Part shown: one piece after another, positions 25,267-35,082 of the stretch
Position numbering within the stretch: the first letter of the stretch is position 1
Layout of the letters: every line of letters starts with the position of its first letter
Assembly: GCF_000023585.1 (NCBI RefSeq)
Contig: NC_012914.1
Span: 4,742,001 to 4,806,000, forward strand
Direction: 5' to 3'
Length of the DNA: 64,000 bases
DNA from: Paenibacillus sp. JDR-2
GTDB lineage: Bacteria; Bacillota; Bacilli; Paenibacillales; Paenibacillaceae
The notes under the pieces: generated by a model
What the model was told of the DNA's origin: nothing
The model's database searches: none
Seen by the model: the letters and a program-made list of their open reading frames with translations, nothing else
Program-made: the position numbers and the translations under genes

Positions 25267-26394
25267 TTACAAGCCGGAATATACGATATTTCTTAACCGC
25301 GGATGGATATAAGGCTCCTGGTTGTTGAGGAGATGCTGAGCATACATGACGGTCAGACCGGAATCCGGATCGATAATCGCCATGCAGCCTGCGGCCCCGC
25401 TCCAGCCGAATTCCCCCAGCGGACTAAGCGATCCGCTTTGCGCTTTGGACGCGTGCGTTCTGACGCCTAATCCGTAGCCGTAGCCTTTCAGCTGCTCCCA
25501 GTTATAATCCCCGCGCATACGGTCGGTCAAATGGTCCGTCCGCATCAGATCGATCATCGCCGGCGACAAAATGCGTACGCCATCCGGGCTAGTTCCTTTA
25601 TTGGTGAGAGCATTCAGGAATAACGCGTAGTCGCTTACGGTAGAGAGCAGCCCTGCGCCGCCGCTTTCGTGCTCCGTTCCCAGCCGGTAGCCGTTCCCGT
25701 CTTTTCGGACCGCTCTGCCCAATTCATCCTTGAACTCGAATTGCGGAAGGACGCGGCTCCGCTGCTCCTCGGAAAGATCAAAAGCCGTATCCTTCATTCC
25801 CAAAGGTCCCGTAATCTCCTCCCGGATGCAAGCGCCAAAACGCCGGCCGTCCACAACCTCTACCAATGCCGCAAGCACATCATGGCATAAGCTGTAGTTC
25901 CAGCGGGTGCCCGGTTCGAAAAGAAGCGGCTCCTTGGCTAAAGCCTCCGCAAAAGCGCGAGTCGGCACCCTTCCTTGCGTCTGCTCCGCAATCTCCTTCA
26001 AGGAAGGAGATCCGATATCATAAGAAAAGCCGGCCGTCATCGTAAACAGATCACGAACTAGAATGGTTTTTTTTGCTCTTTCGATCTCAAGCTTACCGTC
26101 AGGAAGACGCTTGCGGAGGTTCATATCCGCGTATTCGGGAAGATAAGCGGACAGCGGATCGTTGAGCAGCATTTTACCCTGCTCCACAAGCTTAAGAGCC
26201 GCCACGCAGGTCATGATTTTCGTCATGGAATAGAGGTTAATGATACGTCCTTCTTCAATGGGAGTTTCGTCCTCCAGATTGGAGAATCCGCTTCGATAAC
26301 GGAATAACGTTTCATTGCGGTGAATGACCATTACCTCCGCCCATGGAATGCGCCAGGAGGTCAATCGGTCGATAAATTCGGTCAAAGCTTTCAT
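25267..26394 (-). CDS. beta-lactamase-fold serine hydrolase (esterase family VIII-like)
   Basis: 375 residues, no signal peptide, so probably cytoplasmic. The class C/S12 motifs are SMTK (Ser56, Lys59) and Tyr167 in YSLCHD. A GWSG stretch replaces the KTG box. YSL instead of YAN, with WxG, is typical of family VIII carboxylesterases rather than true beta-lactamases. It lies 30 bases after the GHL6-type hydrolase gene, so a role in deacylating the same oligosaccharide is plausible. Drug resistance is not suggested. Weak GGAAG site before the ATG. Confidence 0.85.
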   Translation of the reverse strand: MKALTEFIDRLTSWRIPWAEVMVIHRNETLFRYRSGFSNLEDETPIEEGRIINLYSMTKIMTCVAALKLVEQGKMLLNDPLSAYLPEYADMNLRKRLPDGKLEIERAKKTILVRDLFTMTAGFSYDIGSPSLKEIAEQTQGRVPTRAFAEALAKEPLLFEPGTRWNYSLCHDVLAALVEVVDGRRFGACIREEITGPLGMKDTAFDLSEEQRSRVLPQFEFKDELGRAVRKDGNGYRLGTEHESGGAGLLSTVSDYALFLNALTNKGTSPDGVRILSPAMIDLMRTDHLTDRMRGDYNWEQLKGYGYGLGVRTHASKAQSGSLSPLGEFGWSGAAGCMAIIDPDSGLTVMYAQHLLNNQEPYIHPRLRNIVYSGL

Positions 26395-26424
26395 GAGTGC
26401 ACTTCCAATCCATGAGATAAGTTT

Positions 26425-28398
26425 CTATTCGTAATCCATAACAATCATTTGATGGCACTCCAGTTCAGGTACGGTATAAGCAACTACGCCGTCATTGTTG
26501 CTGAACGGCAGCGGAGTCATTTGCGGTGCCAAATAGACCTGCTTCACCGGACTTGCAGTCCGGATTGTAACCTGAACGTTGTGGAGCGGAATAATATCCT
26601 CGATGATTTCCACCCCATCGCCTCTTCTTACCGGCGATACATAAAGGAGATGATTAACAAGGCGATTCAATTCCTTCTGCTCCTGTAGAGTAACTACGCC
26701 CTGCGCGGGCAGGTTGGTTTGAAGCGTCTTGCCCGGAAGCAGGCGATCCAGCGCGTATAGAACGGCTTCCTTCAGAATCAGGCTGCCTTTCTTCGCATAA
26801 TCCTCAAACACGTTCCAGGCGATGTAGATTCCGTTGCCGCTCTCCACCATGCCGGGGCCTCCGTTATTGTGGCTGCTTGGCGTATGCTGATGGGAGCAGA
26901 ACGTAAACGCATCCCTGTTAAAGTACGGGTCTTCGCGCCTGCCGAGCTCCGTTCCCCCGTTAAGCTCAATCTTTTGCCCCTGGGAATAAAAGATGAAGGA
27001 GGCCTCTCTTAAACTCTTTAACGCAAAGCCCGGACGGAAGTAGTCGGGTTTGTAAGGGTTCACTCCCAGGTACCGTACTCCGAAGTCAATGGCATACTCT
27101 TCCCCTGCAGGATCAAGACCGGACCAGCCCGTGGCGAGGAGCTTTCCGCCTTGCTGCAGGTACAACTCCAGCTTGCCGCGCAGCGAATCGTCAACCGCTA
27201 CGTAATCCGGCAATATCAACACCTTATAGGCGTCAAAATCATGCTCCTTGTCGATGACGTCAAACAGGATTTTCCCTTCAAGCAGCATCCGTACGGCTCC
27301 TGCATCGGAAGCCCCTTTGGATTGCCCATCCCGCGCTTTCTCATGGACGCCAACGGCTTCAAGCGACAGAAGCGCTACGTCGGCCACATTTGTCGTATCC
27401 GCGCACCAGGCTTCCTTGCTTTCGACCTCGCTATAAGCGGCGCCAATTAGCGTATACGTCGCTTTATCCATATAACCGTCCGGATGCAGCTGATCCCCGA
27501 TGGAGCATTTCGCTCCGTTAGCTATACTGAGCGCCGCTTCGTAACGGAGGGCGTTCGGATGCTTATAGCCGCCAAATTCTCCCCAGGACGTATGGAATTT
27601 CCCCGTCATGCCCAAGAAATCAACGCCAAGGGTTTGAGCGTATCTGGCCGACAGAGGGAAATGATCATAACCCCAGCCGCCCGTGGGCAGCGATTCCAGC
27701 TCCAGATGGCTGTTCATCATGGCCAAGTCGCGACGCCCCCGCTTAATGTGCCCGCCATTATGGAAGATCGGCAGTCCCGGCTTAACCGACTCCACCGTTT
27801 CCTTCACCCTTGCCGTATAGTTGGCATACGTCCTCTCCCATAAACTCCGCATGGCTTGCTCATCCCTTGGATCCATGCCTTCCCGCCTTGCGCTCTCGAT
27901 ACAATTATGGCAATAGCATTTGCGTACGCCTACAATATCGAGGAATACGCCATCCGCATCGTATCGCGATACCGCTTCGCGAATCTGCTCGAGAAGAATA
28001 CCGAGATACGGGGAGTTCATGCAAAATTGATGATAACCCGGCTCCAAAAACCCTTTTACCCATCCGGTAGTATCGTTCTCGTCGCGGATCAGCCATTCCG
28101 GATGCCGTCTGGCGAGCTTCTCGTCAAGTCCGGCGGACAAGTAGACCGGAGTCTTGACGCCAATCTCATGCGCGGCCTCGATCTGGGCGCCAAGCAGATC
28201 AAAGTTAAGACCAGGGTGAATCTCGTTTGCTTCCGAAGGATGATAGGCCCAGCCGTGATGGCATTTGGAGAATACGGTAATGGAATCGACATGGCCTAGC
28301 CGCAGCATCTCCTGGAACTGCTTTTTGTCAAACCGTTGACCAATGGGGGTGATAGCTTCTGAGGTATGGAAATCAAGATGGACCTGGCGAAAACGCAT
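26425..28398 (-). CDS. putative glycoside hydrolase, GHL6/beta-galactosidase trimerisation-domain type
   Basis: 657 residues without signal peptide. The N-terminal half is a TIM-barrel-like domain (MRFRQVHLDFHTSEAI; conserved DGVFLDIV about 143-150; a Cys pair CYCHNC). The middle (about 345-450) resembles the glutamine-amidotransferase-like beta-galactosidase trimerisation domain (VLILPDYVAVDD, GGKLLATG), and a beta-rich C-terminus follows. Such proteins are annotated as hypothetical GHL6 hydrolases; their substrate is not settled. It is the first gene of a two-gene unit with the serine hydrolase, divergent from an AraC regulator. Intracellular cleavage of imported oligosaccharides is likely. 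Confidence 0.75.
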   Translation of the reverse strand: MRFRQVHLDFHTSEAITPIGQRFDKKQFQEMLRLGHVDSITVFSKCHHGWAYHPSEANEIHPGLNFDLLGAQIEAAHEIGVKTPVYLSAGLDEKLARRHPEWLIRDENDTTGWVKGFLEPGYHQFCMNSPYLGILLEQIREAVSRYDADGVFLDIVGVRKCYCHNCIESARREGMDPRDEQAMRSLWERTYANYTARVKETVESVKPGLPIFHNGGHIKRGRRDLAMMNSHLELESLPTGGWGYDHFPLSARYAQTLGVDFLGMTGKFHTSWGEFGGYKHPNALRYEAALSIANGAKCSIGDQLHPDGYMDKATYTLIGAAYSEVESKEAWCADTTNVADVALLSLEAVGVHEKARDGQSKGASDAGAVRMLLEGKILFDVIDKEHDFDAYKVLILPDYVAVDDSLRGKLELYLQQGGKLLATGWSGLDPAGEEYAIDFGVRYLGVNPYKPDYFRPGFALKSLREASFIFYSQGQKIELNGGTELGRREDPYFNRDAFTFCSHQHTPSSHNNGGPGMVESGNGIYIAWNVFEDYAKKGSLILKEAVLYALDRLLPGKTLQTNLPAQGVVTLQEQKELNRLVNHLLYVSPVRRGDGVEIIEDIIPLHNVQVTIRTASPVKQVYLAPQMTPLPFSNNDGVVAYTVPELECHQMIVMDYE

Positions 28399-28511
28399 AA
28401 GTTGTCATCCTTTCCGGTTCGTTTACCTTAACTATATAAGTTCCGCGTTTGACCGGACAGGTTCATTAACGACTTTTTATAGCACATTTTCTACCTAACG
28501 GATAATGTCCG

Positions 28512-28520
28512 TGCTACAAT
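28512..28520 (+). promoter_or_regulatory. extended -10 element before the AraC gene
   Basis: TGCTACAAT (TG-n-TACAAT), 36 bases before the chosen ATG. No good -35 is seen, usual for extended -10 promoters. The rest of the 157-base divergent gap has an AT-rich stretch (CTATATAAG, about 28433-28441) that may serve the GHL6 gene on the minus strand. Confidence 0.45.
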
Positions 28521-28555
28521 CGGGTAAGCGATTACAACGCAAAGGAGCCGTCGCC

Positions 28556-29425
28556 ATGCATTGCCTGGAACTCATCATCCCTCCGCTTCCGCAGCTATTA
28601 ACGGTCGGTCATTCCTTCTGGACGCCGGGACAGCAGCATGTGGCAAGATCGTTTAATGTGTACGACATGCTGTTTGTTCTGAAAGGAACCTTGTATATGA
28701 CCGAAGACGATGTGCCTTACGAGATTAAGGAAGGCACGATGCTTGTGCTGGAGCCGAACCGCATGCACATCGGGCATCGCCCATGCGAGGAAGTAACCGA
28801 AATCTACTGGATCCATTTCGCTCATCCCGCCCCGGTCCGAGCGATGGACAGCGGGCAGATCTCGTGGTCGATTCCTTTCGCCAAAGGGACCGTCGACGAC
28901 CTTACTCCCCATCGGCAGGTCATGTACTTACCGAAATTTACGAGTCTACGCGCTACCGACGTTTTACCGTTCCTGCAGCAAATGCTGGAGCTCCATCACA
29001 CCTTGTCGCCTGCAAGCTCCTTGCCGCTCCAGACGCTGTTAGCCGGTCTGTTTGTTGAACTGCAGACGGCCGTAAGCAGCCAATTTGCTCCCCGGTCCAG
29101 ACTGCTCTGCGATCAGGCGATCGCTTATTTGCAGCAGCATCTGACCCGCCCGTTTGACGCGAAACACATGGAGCAGACCCTTCATTTCCATTTCGACTAT
29201 CTAGCCCGCTGTCTGAAGAAATATACGGGGATGAGCCCGCTTCAATATTTGCATAACCTGCAGATCAAAAAGGCTAAATCGCTGCTGGAGAGCACCGAGC
29301 TGTCCGTATCCGAAATCGGCCAGCAAGTCGGAATTGAGAATACGAACTATTTCATTAGGCTGTTTCGCAAACAAGCGGACATTACTCCCGGGCAATACCG
29401 TTCAATCAGAATCGGAAGAGTATAA
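28556..29425 (+). CDS. AraC-family transcriptional regulator
   Basis: 289 residues. The N-terminal cupin-like sensory domain (FNVYDMLFVLKGTLYMTEDD) is followed by two C-terminal HTHs (AIAYLQQHLTRPFDAKHM; LSVSEIGQQVGIENTNYFIRLFRKQADITPGQYR). The ATG (MHCLELIIPPLP) follows AAAGGAG, so a longer start is not needed. Divergent from the GHL6 operon, which it probably regulates in response to a sugar. Confidence 0.88.
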   Translation: MHCLELIIPPLPQLLTVGHSFWTPGQQHVARSFNVYDMLFVLKGTLYMTEDDVPYEIKEGTMLVLEPNRMHIGHRPCEEVTEIYWIHFAHPAPVRAMDSGQISWSIPFAKGTVDDLTPHRQVMYLPKFTSLRATDVLPFLQQMLELHHTLSPASSLPLQTLLAGLFVELQTAVSSQFAPRSRLLCDQAIAYLQQHLTRPFDAKHMEQTLHFHFDYLARCLKKYTGMSPLQYLHNLQIKKAKSLLESTELSVSEIGQQVGIENTNYFIRLFRKQADITPGQYRSIRIGRV

Positions 29426-29434
29426 CCCGGTTGG

Positions 29435-30307
29435 CTACTTAGCGGCATAATGCAGCGCCGAGCGGTAGTCGAGCGGCGTCATTCCTTTTTGTTTCTTAAA
29501 CAGCTTGCAGAAATAAGGAGCGCTTAGCCGGCCAACCTCATGAGCAATCTGCTGCACCGGCATGTCGGAGCTCCCAAGGAGCACGCATGCCTCGCGCATG
29601 CGTCTGGCCGTTACATAATCCGTCAGCGATACTCCCGTATATTGCTTGAATAGATGAGAGACATAATAAGAGGACAAGTGCAGCTCTTCCGATAGCAGCT
29701 CCAGACTAAATGGCTGCCGGAAATGACGCTCGATCCAATCCATCATCGCTTCGATATGGGCGGTTTTGGCAGCGGACCATTCTTCAGGAGACAACTCCGG
29801 TTGAGCAATGACCGACAGCTGCAGATAACGCAGCAAGGAAATCAGCAGCAAGATTTGAGCCTCCTGCTCTTCCCCGCTTTCCCGTACCGCCTGTACCTGG
29901 CATTCCATGATAGACATCAGTTGATTTTCCGAGAATGTAAACTTAGGCGCGGGCAACGCTCCCCTGGTCAGATAACGGAGAAAGGATAACAGCTTCGGAA
30001 ACGGCGCCAGATAAGGCTCCAGAAGCCGGGGATCAAAGGTCAGATTGGTCCGGACATAGCGGGCACTCTTCCGTCCCGGGATTTCCAGCTTGTGCAGCTG
30101 ATAAGGCTGGAAGCAGAACAACGAACCCCCTTCAAGCTCGTAGCTATTGCCCTCCACCTCCACAACTCCTTGACCCTCATGAATAAAAAGCAATTCAAGA
30201 CCTTGATGGGCATGAAACCGGAGAAAATGCTCCTCCGTCCATTCATCCCGAAAAGCGAGAAAAAAGCTGCTTTTCCCCGGTGCTACATGCTCGATGCGAG
30301 ATGCCAA
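29435..30307 (-). CDS. AraC-family transcriptional regulator
   Basis: 290 residues. A cupin-type N-terminal half (FHAHQGLELLFIHEGQG..EVEG) is followed by the double HTH (MDWIERHFRQPFSLELLSEE; MPVQQIAHEVGRLSAPYFCKLFKKQKGMTPLDYR). The start codon is TTG behind GGGGGAGAG. It converges with the other AraC gene with only 9 bases between stop codons. It is divergent from the RhaM-like/GH2/alginate-lyase operon, the most likely target. Confidence 0.86.
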   Translation of the reverse strand: MASRIEHVAPGKSSFFLAFRDEWTEEHFLRFHAHQGLELLFIHEGQGVVEVEGNSYELEGGSLFCFQPYQLHKLEIPGRKSARYVRTNLTFDPRLLEPYLAPFPKLLSFLRYLTRGALPAPKFTFSENQLMSIMECQVQAVRESGEEQEAQILLLISLLRYLQLSVIAQPELSPEEWSAAKTAHIEAMMDWIERHFRQPFSLELLSEELHLSSYYVSHLFKQYTGVSLTDYVTARRMREACVLLGSSDMPVQQIAHEVGRLSAPYFCKLFKKQKGMTPLDYRSALHYAAK

Positions 30308-30381
30308 TTGTATCTCTCCCCCAAAGATAGAATCGCAATTTAGTTATATCTTAGCACAACAGAGAATAATTCGTCCGGCTA

Positions 30382-30387
30382 TATAAT
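30382..30387 (+). promoter_or_regulatory. -10 element before the RhaM-like gene
   Basis: TATAAT, 36 bases before the ATG, with no recognisable -35, as expected for a promoter activated by the divergent AraC regulator. Confidence 0.4.
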
Positions 30388-30422
30388 GAAGGCATCTTGA
30401 TGATAGAACCCGGAGGTGCCTT

Positions 30423-31094
30423 ATGCAGCGATATCATTATTTGGCGCAATGCCGCCATGACGTTGATCCCTTTAACTGCTTCCGCGATATGGAACATGAG
30501 CTTCAAGACCGGATGAAGGAAGCCAAAGTCCATCATCTTAGTCTGTTCCATTATGGATCCAAGCTTTTTCTCTACTATGAAAGCCCGTTAATGGATGCGG
30601 ATCCGCATACTCTATTCCGCTACTGCGAATCCGGACTTGAGCCCTGGCCGGGTGCGGACACGCCCCGGAGATGGGTGCCGATGATGGACATTTTCCATTA
30701 CCAGCAGCCCGTCGGCGAGGAGCCTTGGCGCCGGAGTCGGCTTTCGCCAAAGCCTTATGCCCGGATTGCCCGGCTAAAGCCGGAGCAAGTGGCCAGCTAT
30801 ATTTTCTACCATTATCAATACCAGGAAGAACGTCCCGGAGATGGAGACAAATACGGTATGATCGCTCTTTATGAGAATCTATTGTTTTTCTATTCCGAAT
30901 CGCCGGCTACGATTGAGCCGCCACCGTATACAGGCAAGCTTGCTACCGCAAATACGCCGTCCGATTGGCAAGCCGCAATGGATCCCCACTTCATCATGTG
31001 GGATCAAGACACCGGCAAATCCCTGGCCTGGCTCGAGATTCCCCTGCTGCTACAGCTTGAAGGCGAAGCTTACGGCGAGGAGCATATGCGATGA
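30423..31094 (+). CDS. RhaM-like (sugar mutarotase fold) protein, apparently duplicated
   Basis: 223 residues, cytoplasmic. The first half (HDVDPFNCFRDMEHELQDRM and the FHYGSKLFLYYES strand) resembles the dimeric alpha-beta barrel of L-rhamnose mutarotase. The second half (RLKPEQVASYIFYHYQYQEE; YGMIALYENLLFFYSES) repeats the same pattern, so it looks like a fused dimer. A mutarotase or sugar-binding role is inferred. The final four bases overlap the GH2 gene start (ATGA), so the two are translationally coupled. ATG preceded by GGAGGTG. Confidence 0.7.
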   Translation: MQRYHYLAQCRHDVDPFNCFRDMEHELQDRMKEAKVHHLSLFHYGSKLFLYYESPLMDADPHTLFRYCESGLEPWPGADTPRRWVPMMDIFHYQQPVGEEPWRRSRLSPKPYARIARLKPEQVASYIFYHYQYQEERPGDGDKYGMIALYENLLFFYSESPATIEPPPYTGKLATANTPSDWQAAMDPHFIMWDQDTGKSLAWLEIPLLLQLEGEAYGEEHMR

Positions 31095-34000
31095 GAACAA
31101 CATATAGCTTAAATGGCGAATGGGATTTCATGCCTCTCTATGAGCATGGATTGGACTTGATTCTTCCCGAGCAACTCATTTACGAGGAACAGAAAGTACA
31201 GGTCCCGTCCAGCTGGCGTTCTTCCTACGTGCGTGCATCAGGCAAAAGCTTTGGAGAAATAGCCGAGCACGGGTATGCTCCCTATGATTTGTACGGTTAT
31301 CCGAAGGAATGGGCACGGGCGGATGCCGGCGTGCTCCATCGGGTGTTTCAGGCGCCGGAAGAGAGGAATGAGCGTCTGTTTCTCAGGTTTGACGGCATTA
31401 TGCAAAAAGCCGCCATCTATCTGGACCATGAGCTGATTGCTATCTGGGGGGATGGTTATCTCCCGCTTCTCGTGGAGGTAACGGAGCGGATTCAGGCAGG
31501 AATCAACCACCAGCTGCATGTCGTGTGCGGCAGCTTTGACAAGGTTACGATTCCATCCGGACAGCAAAAGGTTACCGGGCTAGTCGGCTCCTGGTTTGGC
31601 GCTCTCGCAAGAGGCTTATGGGCGGATGTGTATTTGGAAAGCAAGCCGCTGCTATCGCTCTCGGATGTAACGATCCGAACATCCGTCAGGGAAGGCCGGC
31701 TTCACGTGAGCACCGGAATAAGTCATCCCTATATGGAGCAGCTAGACCCGTCTATTAGAGTTGGACTGCGTATACGGGAGAGCAGCTCGCAGACATCCTC
31801 CCCTATTATCACGGCTGAGGCTGTTTCGGGTGATTGGTCGGGATACGGCCAATCCAGCCAAGCCATTTTCTCTATAGAATGGGCCGATGCCAAGCTGTGG
31901 AATCCGGATCATCCTTTCCTCTACACGCTGGAGCTGGTGCTAATAGACGGTGACCGTATACTGGACCGGCTGGAGGAACGGTTTGGTTTTCGCGAAATAA
32001 CCTCCGAGGGTCCTAAGTTTTATTTAAACGGGACTCCCCTTAACCTGCGTGGCGATTCCTGGCATTTCCAAGGCGGGATTCAGCAAACAAAGGAGTACGT
32101 AAGGAATTGGTACCGCATGTGCAAGGAAGCCGGCGCTAACTGCGTTCGCCTTCATGCGGAGCCGCATCCGGCTTATTATTTGGACATTGCCGACGAAGAA
32201 GGCATGCTGATTGTGGACGAAACCGCGATCTACGGCTCCAGCAAATCGATGCAGGCCGATCATCCCGAATTTATAACGAACTGCAAGGATCATATCCGAA
32301 GATTGGTGGAACGGGACAAGAATCATCCTTCCGTTATCCTGTGGAGCCTGCAGAACGAGATGCGCTGGGTAGACGGGCGCGACGGCTTCAAGCAGCATAT
32401 CCCGTCTATGATGGCTATCATTCGCGAGCTTGACCCTACCCGCCCTATCCTTCTGGAAGGCGATAACCGTCTTCTCGCCAAAGAGCTTACCGAGGTAGAG
32501 ACCCGGCATTACAACATCGACGGAACCATTGACGGTTGGGACCGCAAGGCGCCTCTTGTCTTTGGCGAGCATGGCGGCTGGTGGTATATTTGCCCTCAGA
32601 ACAGCAGCATGTATGTAGGTCATCTGGCATACCGGAATACGGAGGAATGTGCGAAGGGACTGGCTGAAAAGGAACGTTTGTTTATCGAATACGCGAGGCG
32701 GCAAGGGGTATCAGGTCTGTCCACCTTTAACTTTGCCCATTATTTCATGCGTGCGATGCCCGAGCGGGACATCCCGCTTCAGCTGCCCGATTCAGACGCA
32801 GAAGGTCCGCAGCTGAAAGTGATTCCGCGGTACTCCTTAACCCTTAACAACGGTCTTCTTCCGGAAGAGTATCCGATGTACCGGAAAAATCCGTCTTTTG
32901 ATATTTTGGCCGCTGCCTTTAAGCCTGCTACTCTTATTCCGGGAGAATATAACCGCTCGTTTTTTGACAATGAACCAATTGTCAGGAGCTTTGATGTATA
33001 TAACGACACGCTTTATACCCGTCAGGCGACCGTTGTTTGCGAAGTTCGTCAGAAAGACCAAGTGATCCATAGGGAAACTTTCGAGTTCCTGCAAGCCCCG
33101 GCCAATCGCGCAACGGTAACAACGACATGGAAGCCGGAGCTTGTTAGCGATATATCTTCTATTCGATTTCATGCCGTATTGCTGCATGATAACGTACCCG
33201 TGCATGAACTGGATTTGAGCTTCAAGCTGTATCCATCCCGTTATAAGACGGAGCCCGTCGTCATCAACCGGCCCGTTGTTTATATAGGCGGCGAGCAGGA
33301 CTATGCTATTATTCGTGCATTGATTCCGGATTGCAAACCCATCACTACGGAGCAGATCTCGCAGCTGTCACCCAAGCATCTACTCGTGGCGGGAAGTAAA
33401 CTCGAAGATCCGGATGGACGGCTTGAGGAGGCGCTTAACCGGTACGTCAGTCAAGGCGGCAGGGTTGTGCTGCTCGAGCAGCTTCATTTGTCCTTCGGAG
33501 ATTTGGCGATATCGCGGCAGGACTTTATGAGAGCTCATTCCGGCGATTATAGCCATCCCGTTCTTCAAGGACTAGGTAACGACGATTTAATTTTCTGGCA
33601 TGAAGAGCTTCGGGAAGACGGACCTCTCCCGATTATTCATGCTGCCTTCGAAAAGCCTGTTAATGGCCCCTTCACGATGCTTCTGGAATGCAGCGCGGGT
33701 GATTTCGGGGATGGCGGAGATTTATGGTCCCCGCTTTTGGAATATCGGAGCAATAAAGGGTTATTCGTTGCCAATCAGCTAGAGTTGACGGCGAACTTCC
33801 ACCGGGTACCGCAGGCCTGCCTCCTGCTGCGCAATTTGCTTGCTTATGCGGGGAACGTCGAGAATACGGATTGCCGTTGTACGGGGGCGTTCGTCGAGCC
33901 TGGAGGAAAAACGGAAGCCTTCCTGCGTACGCTTTGCGTTTCATTCGATCTGCTGCAGGAGCTTCCGAGCAAGCCGCTTGATGACTATGGCCTAATTCTG

Positions 34001-35065
34001 ATTGAGCCGCATCTGCTCTCAGATTCCAATTCGGCATCCGTTATACGGGAATATGCGGCAAAAGGCGGTAAGGTTGTCATCCTTCCGGCAGTAGACGGAC
34101 AAGAAGCTGTGCTGGCCGCCTTGCTTAATCAGAATGCCACCGTCCGGGAAAAAGCAATCTATCATCTTGAAGCGGATTATTCCAAGCCCGCTGTACAAGG
34201 ATTTAGTCCGGTAGATTTATTTGGTTACGACAAGGTGTTCTTGTCTCCGCGGGACGTCGTTAACCGTCCTCTCGCTTCGCATAGCCTTTTGGTGGACGGC
34301 GCTGATGTTTTGTGCAAGAGTGTGGAAGGTACCGCGTGGCACGATTATTTTATCGGCCAGCATACGGATGAATACAGCAGACTAGCTCTGATTGAACTAA
34401 ACAGGGAGAAAGAACAACCAGCAGGGCATTATCTCCTTCAAACGCAGGTTGGCCAAGGCTTGTTTGTACTCTCCCAGCTCTTCCTGGAACCCGAAAGCGA
34501 CAAGTCGGTTCGTTTGTATACGAGATTGCTTGCTAATCTAGGCGCGTCATTTGATGACGGTCTCCTGTCGGCAGTCAAAGGCAGCAGCCAATGGGCTGTG
34601 GAAAAGATTATGGCTATGCCTTGCCGGCCCTATGTCGATTTTGATGCCATGAAAGCTTACTATATCGATCCCGAATTCTCGCTCAACAATCTAGGCGAAG
34701 GACTTTACGGCTGGATGCAGAAAAAAGAACGGAGCCGTTATGACGGAACGTTCCGTGTTCTTAATCCTAACGGAGACCGCTGGTTTTTCAGCTGCTTTGT
34801 TTATATGCTGGACCCAACGTTAGACGAAAAAAATGGCCAACTTCTGATTACAACCAACAGCTCTTGCGAGATTTATATGAACGGCAGTCAAGTGGCTGCG
34901 CCGGAGAAAGAGATTTCCCTCCATGCCGGGATAAACCGGCTGATTGCCATTGTAGGAGGCACGGAAGAGGAGATCCGGATTGGTATGGTATTCAAAAATA
35001 CGGACGGTACTCCGATGAAGCATTTGCAATACAAGCTGACCCTCGACGAAGTAGAGCCCAAATAG
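31091..35065 (+). CDS. large GH2 glycoside hydrolase (beta-galactosidase/glucuronidase fold)
   Basis: 1324 residues, no signal peptide. The sugar-binding domain begins SLNGEWDF; the TIM barrel has acid/base Glu423 in SLQNEM and nucleophile Glu493 in FGEHGGWW. After about residue 740 there is a long extra region with amidotransferase-like alpha/beta stretches (GGRVVLLEQ; GGKVVILPA) and a C-terminal galactose-binding-like part. The length is well above simple GH2 enzymes. Coupled to the RhaM-like gene and followed by an alginate-lyase-like gene, so it probably trims imported uronic-acid or galactose-containing oligosaccharides. Exact specificity is unknown. Confidence 0.87.
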   Translation: MRTTYSLNGEWDFMPLYEHGLDLILPEQLIYEEQKVQVPSSWRSSYVRASGKSFGEIAEHGYAPYDLYGYPKEWARADAGVLHRVFQAPEERNERLFLRFDGIMQKAAIYLDHELIAIWGDGYLPLLVEVTERIQAGINHQLHVVCGSFDKVTIPSGQQKVTGLVGSWFGALARGLWADVYLESKPLLSLSDVTIRTSVREGRLHVSTGISHPYMEQLDPSIRVGLRIRESSSQTSSPIITAEAVSGDWSGYGQSSQAIFSIEWADAKLWNPDHPFLYTLELVLIDGDRILDRLEERFGFREITSEGPKFYLNGTPLNLRGDSWHFQGGIQQTKEYVRNWYRMCKEAGANCVRLHAEPHPAYYLDIADEEGMLIVDETAIYGSSKSMQADHPEFITNCKDHIRRLVERDKNHPSVILWSLQNEMRWVDGRDGFKQHIPSMMAIIRELDPTRPILLEGDNRLLAKELTEVETRHYNIDGTIDGWDRKAPLVFGEHGGWWYICPQNSSMYVGHLAYRNTEECAKGLAEKERLFIEYARRQGVSGLSTFNFAHYFMRAMPERDIPLQLPDSDAEGPQLKVIPRYSLTLNNGLLPEEYPMYRKNPSFDILAAAFKPATLIPGEYNRSFFDNEPIVRSFDVYNDTLYTRQATVVCEVRQKDQVIHRETFEFLQAPANRATVTTTWKPELVSDISSIRFHAVLLHDNVPVHELDLSFKLYPSRYKTEPVVINRPVVYIGGEQDYAIIRALIPDCKPITTEQISQLSPKHLLVAGSKLEDPDGRLEEALNRYVSQGGRVVLLEQLHLSFGDLAISRQDFMRAHSGDYSHPVLQGLGNDDLIFWHEELREDGPLPIIHAAFEKPVNGPFTMLLECSAGDFGDGGDLWSPLLEYRSNKGLFVANQLELTANFHRVPQACLLLRNLLAYAGNVENTDCRCTGAFVEPGGKTEAFLRTLCVSFDLLQELPSKPLDDYGLILIEPHLLSDSNSASVIREYAAKGGKVVILPAVDGQEAVLAALLNQNATVREKAIYHLEADYSKPAVQGFSPVDLFGYDKVFLSPRDVVNRPLASHSLLVDGADVLCKSVEGTAWHDYFIGQHTDEYSRLALIELNREKEQPAGHYLLQTQVGQGLFVLSQLFLEPESDKSVRLYTRLLANLGASFDDGLLSAVKGSSQWAVEKIMAMPCRPYVDFDAMKAYYIDPEFSLNNLGEGLYGWMQKKERSRYDGTFRVLNPNGDRWFFSCFVYMLDPTLDEKNGQLLITTNSSCEIYMNGSQVAAPEKEISLHAGINRLIAIVGGTEEEIRIGMVFKNTDGTPMKHLQYKLTLDEVEPK

Positions 35066-35082
35066 AATAGGAGGACGTTCGC

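Noticed and set aside
25267..26394. Beta-lactamase resistance gene
   Set aside because: The YSL and WxG motifs, lack of signal peptide and location fit an esterase-like hydrolase.
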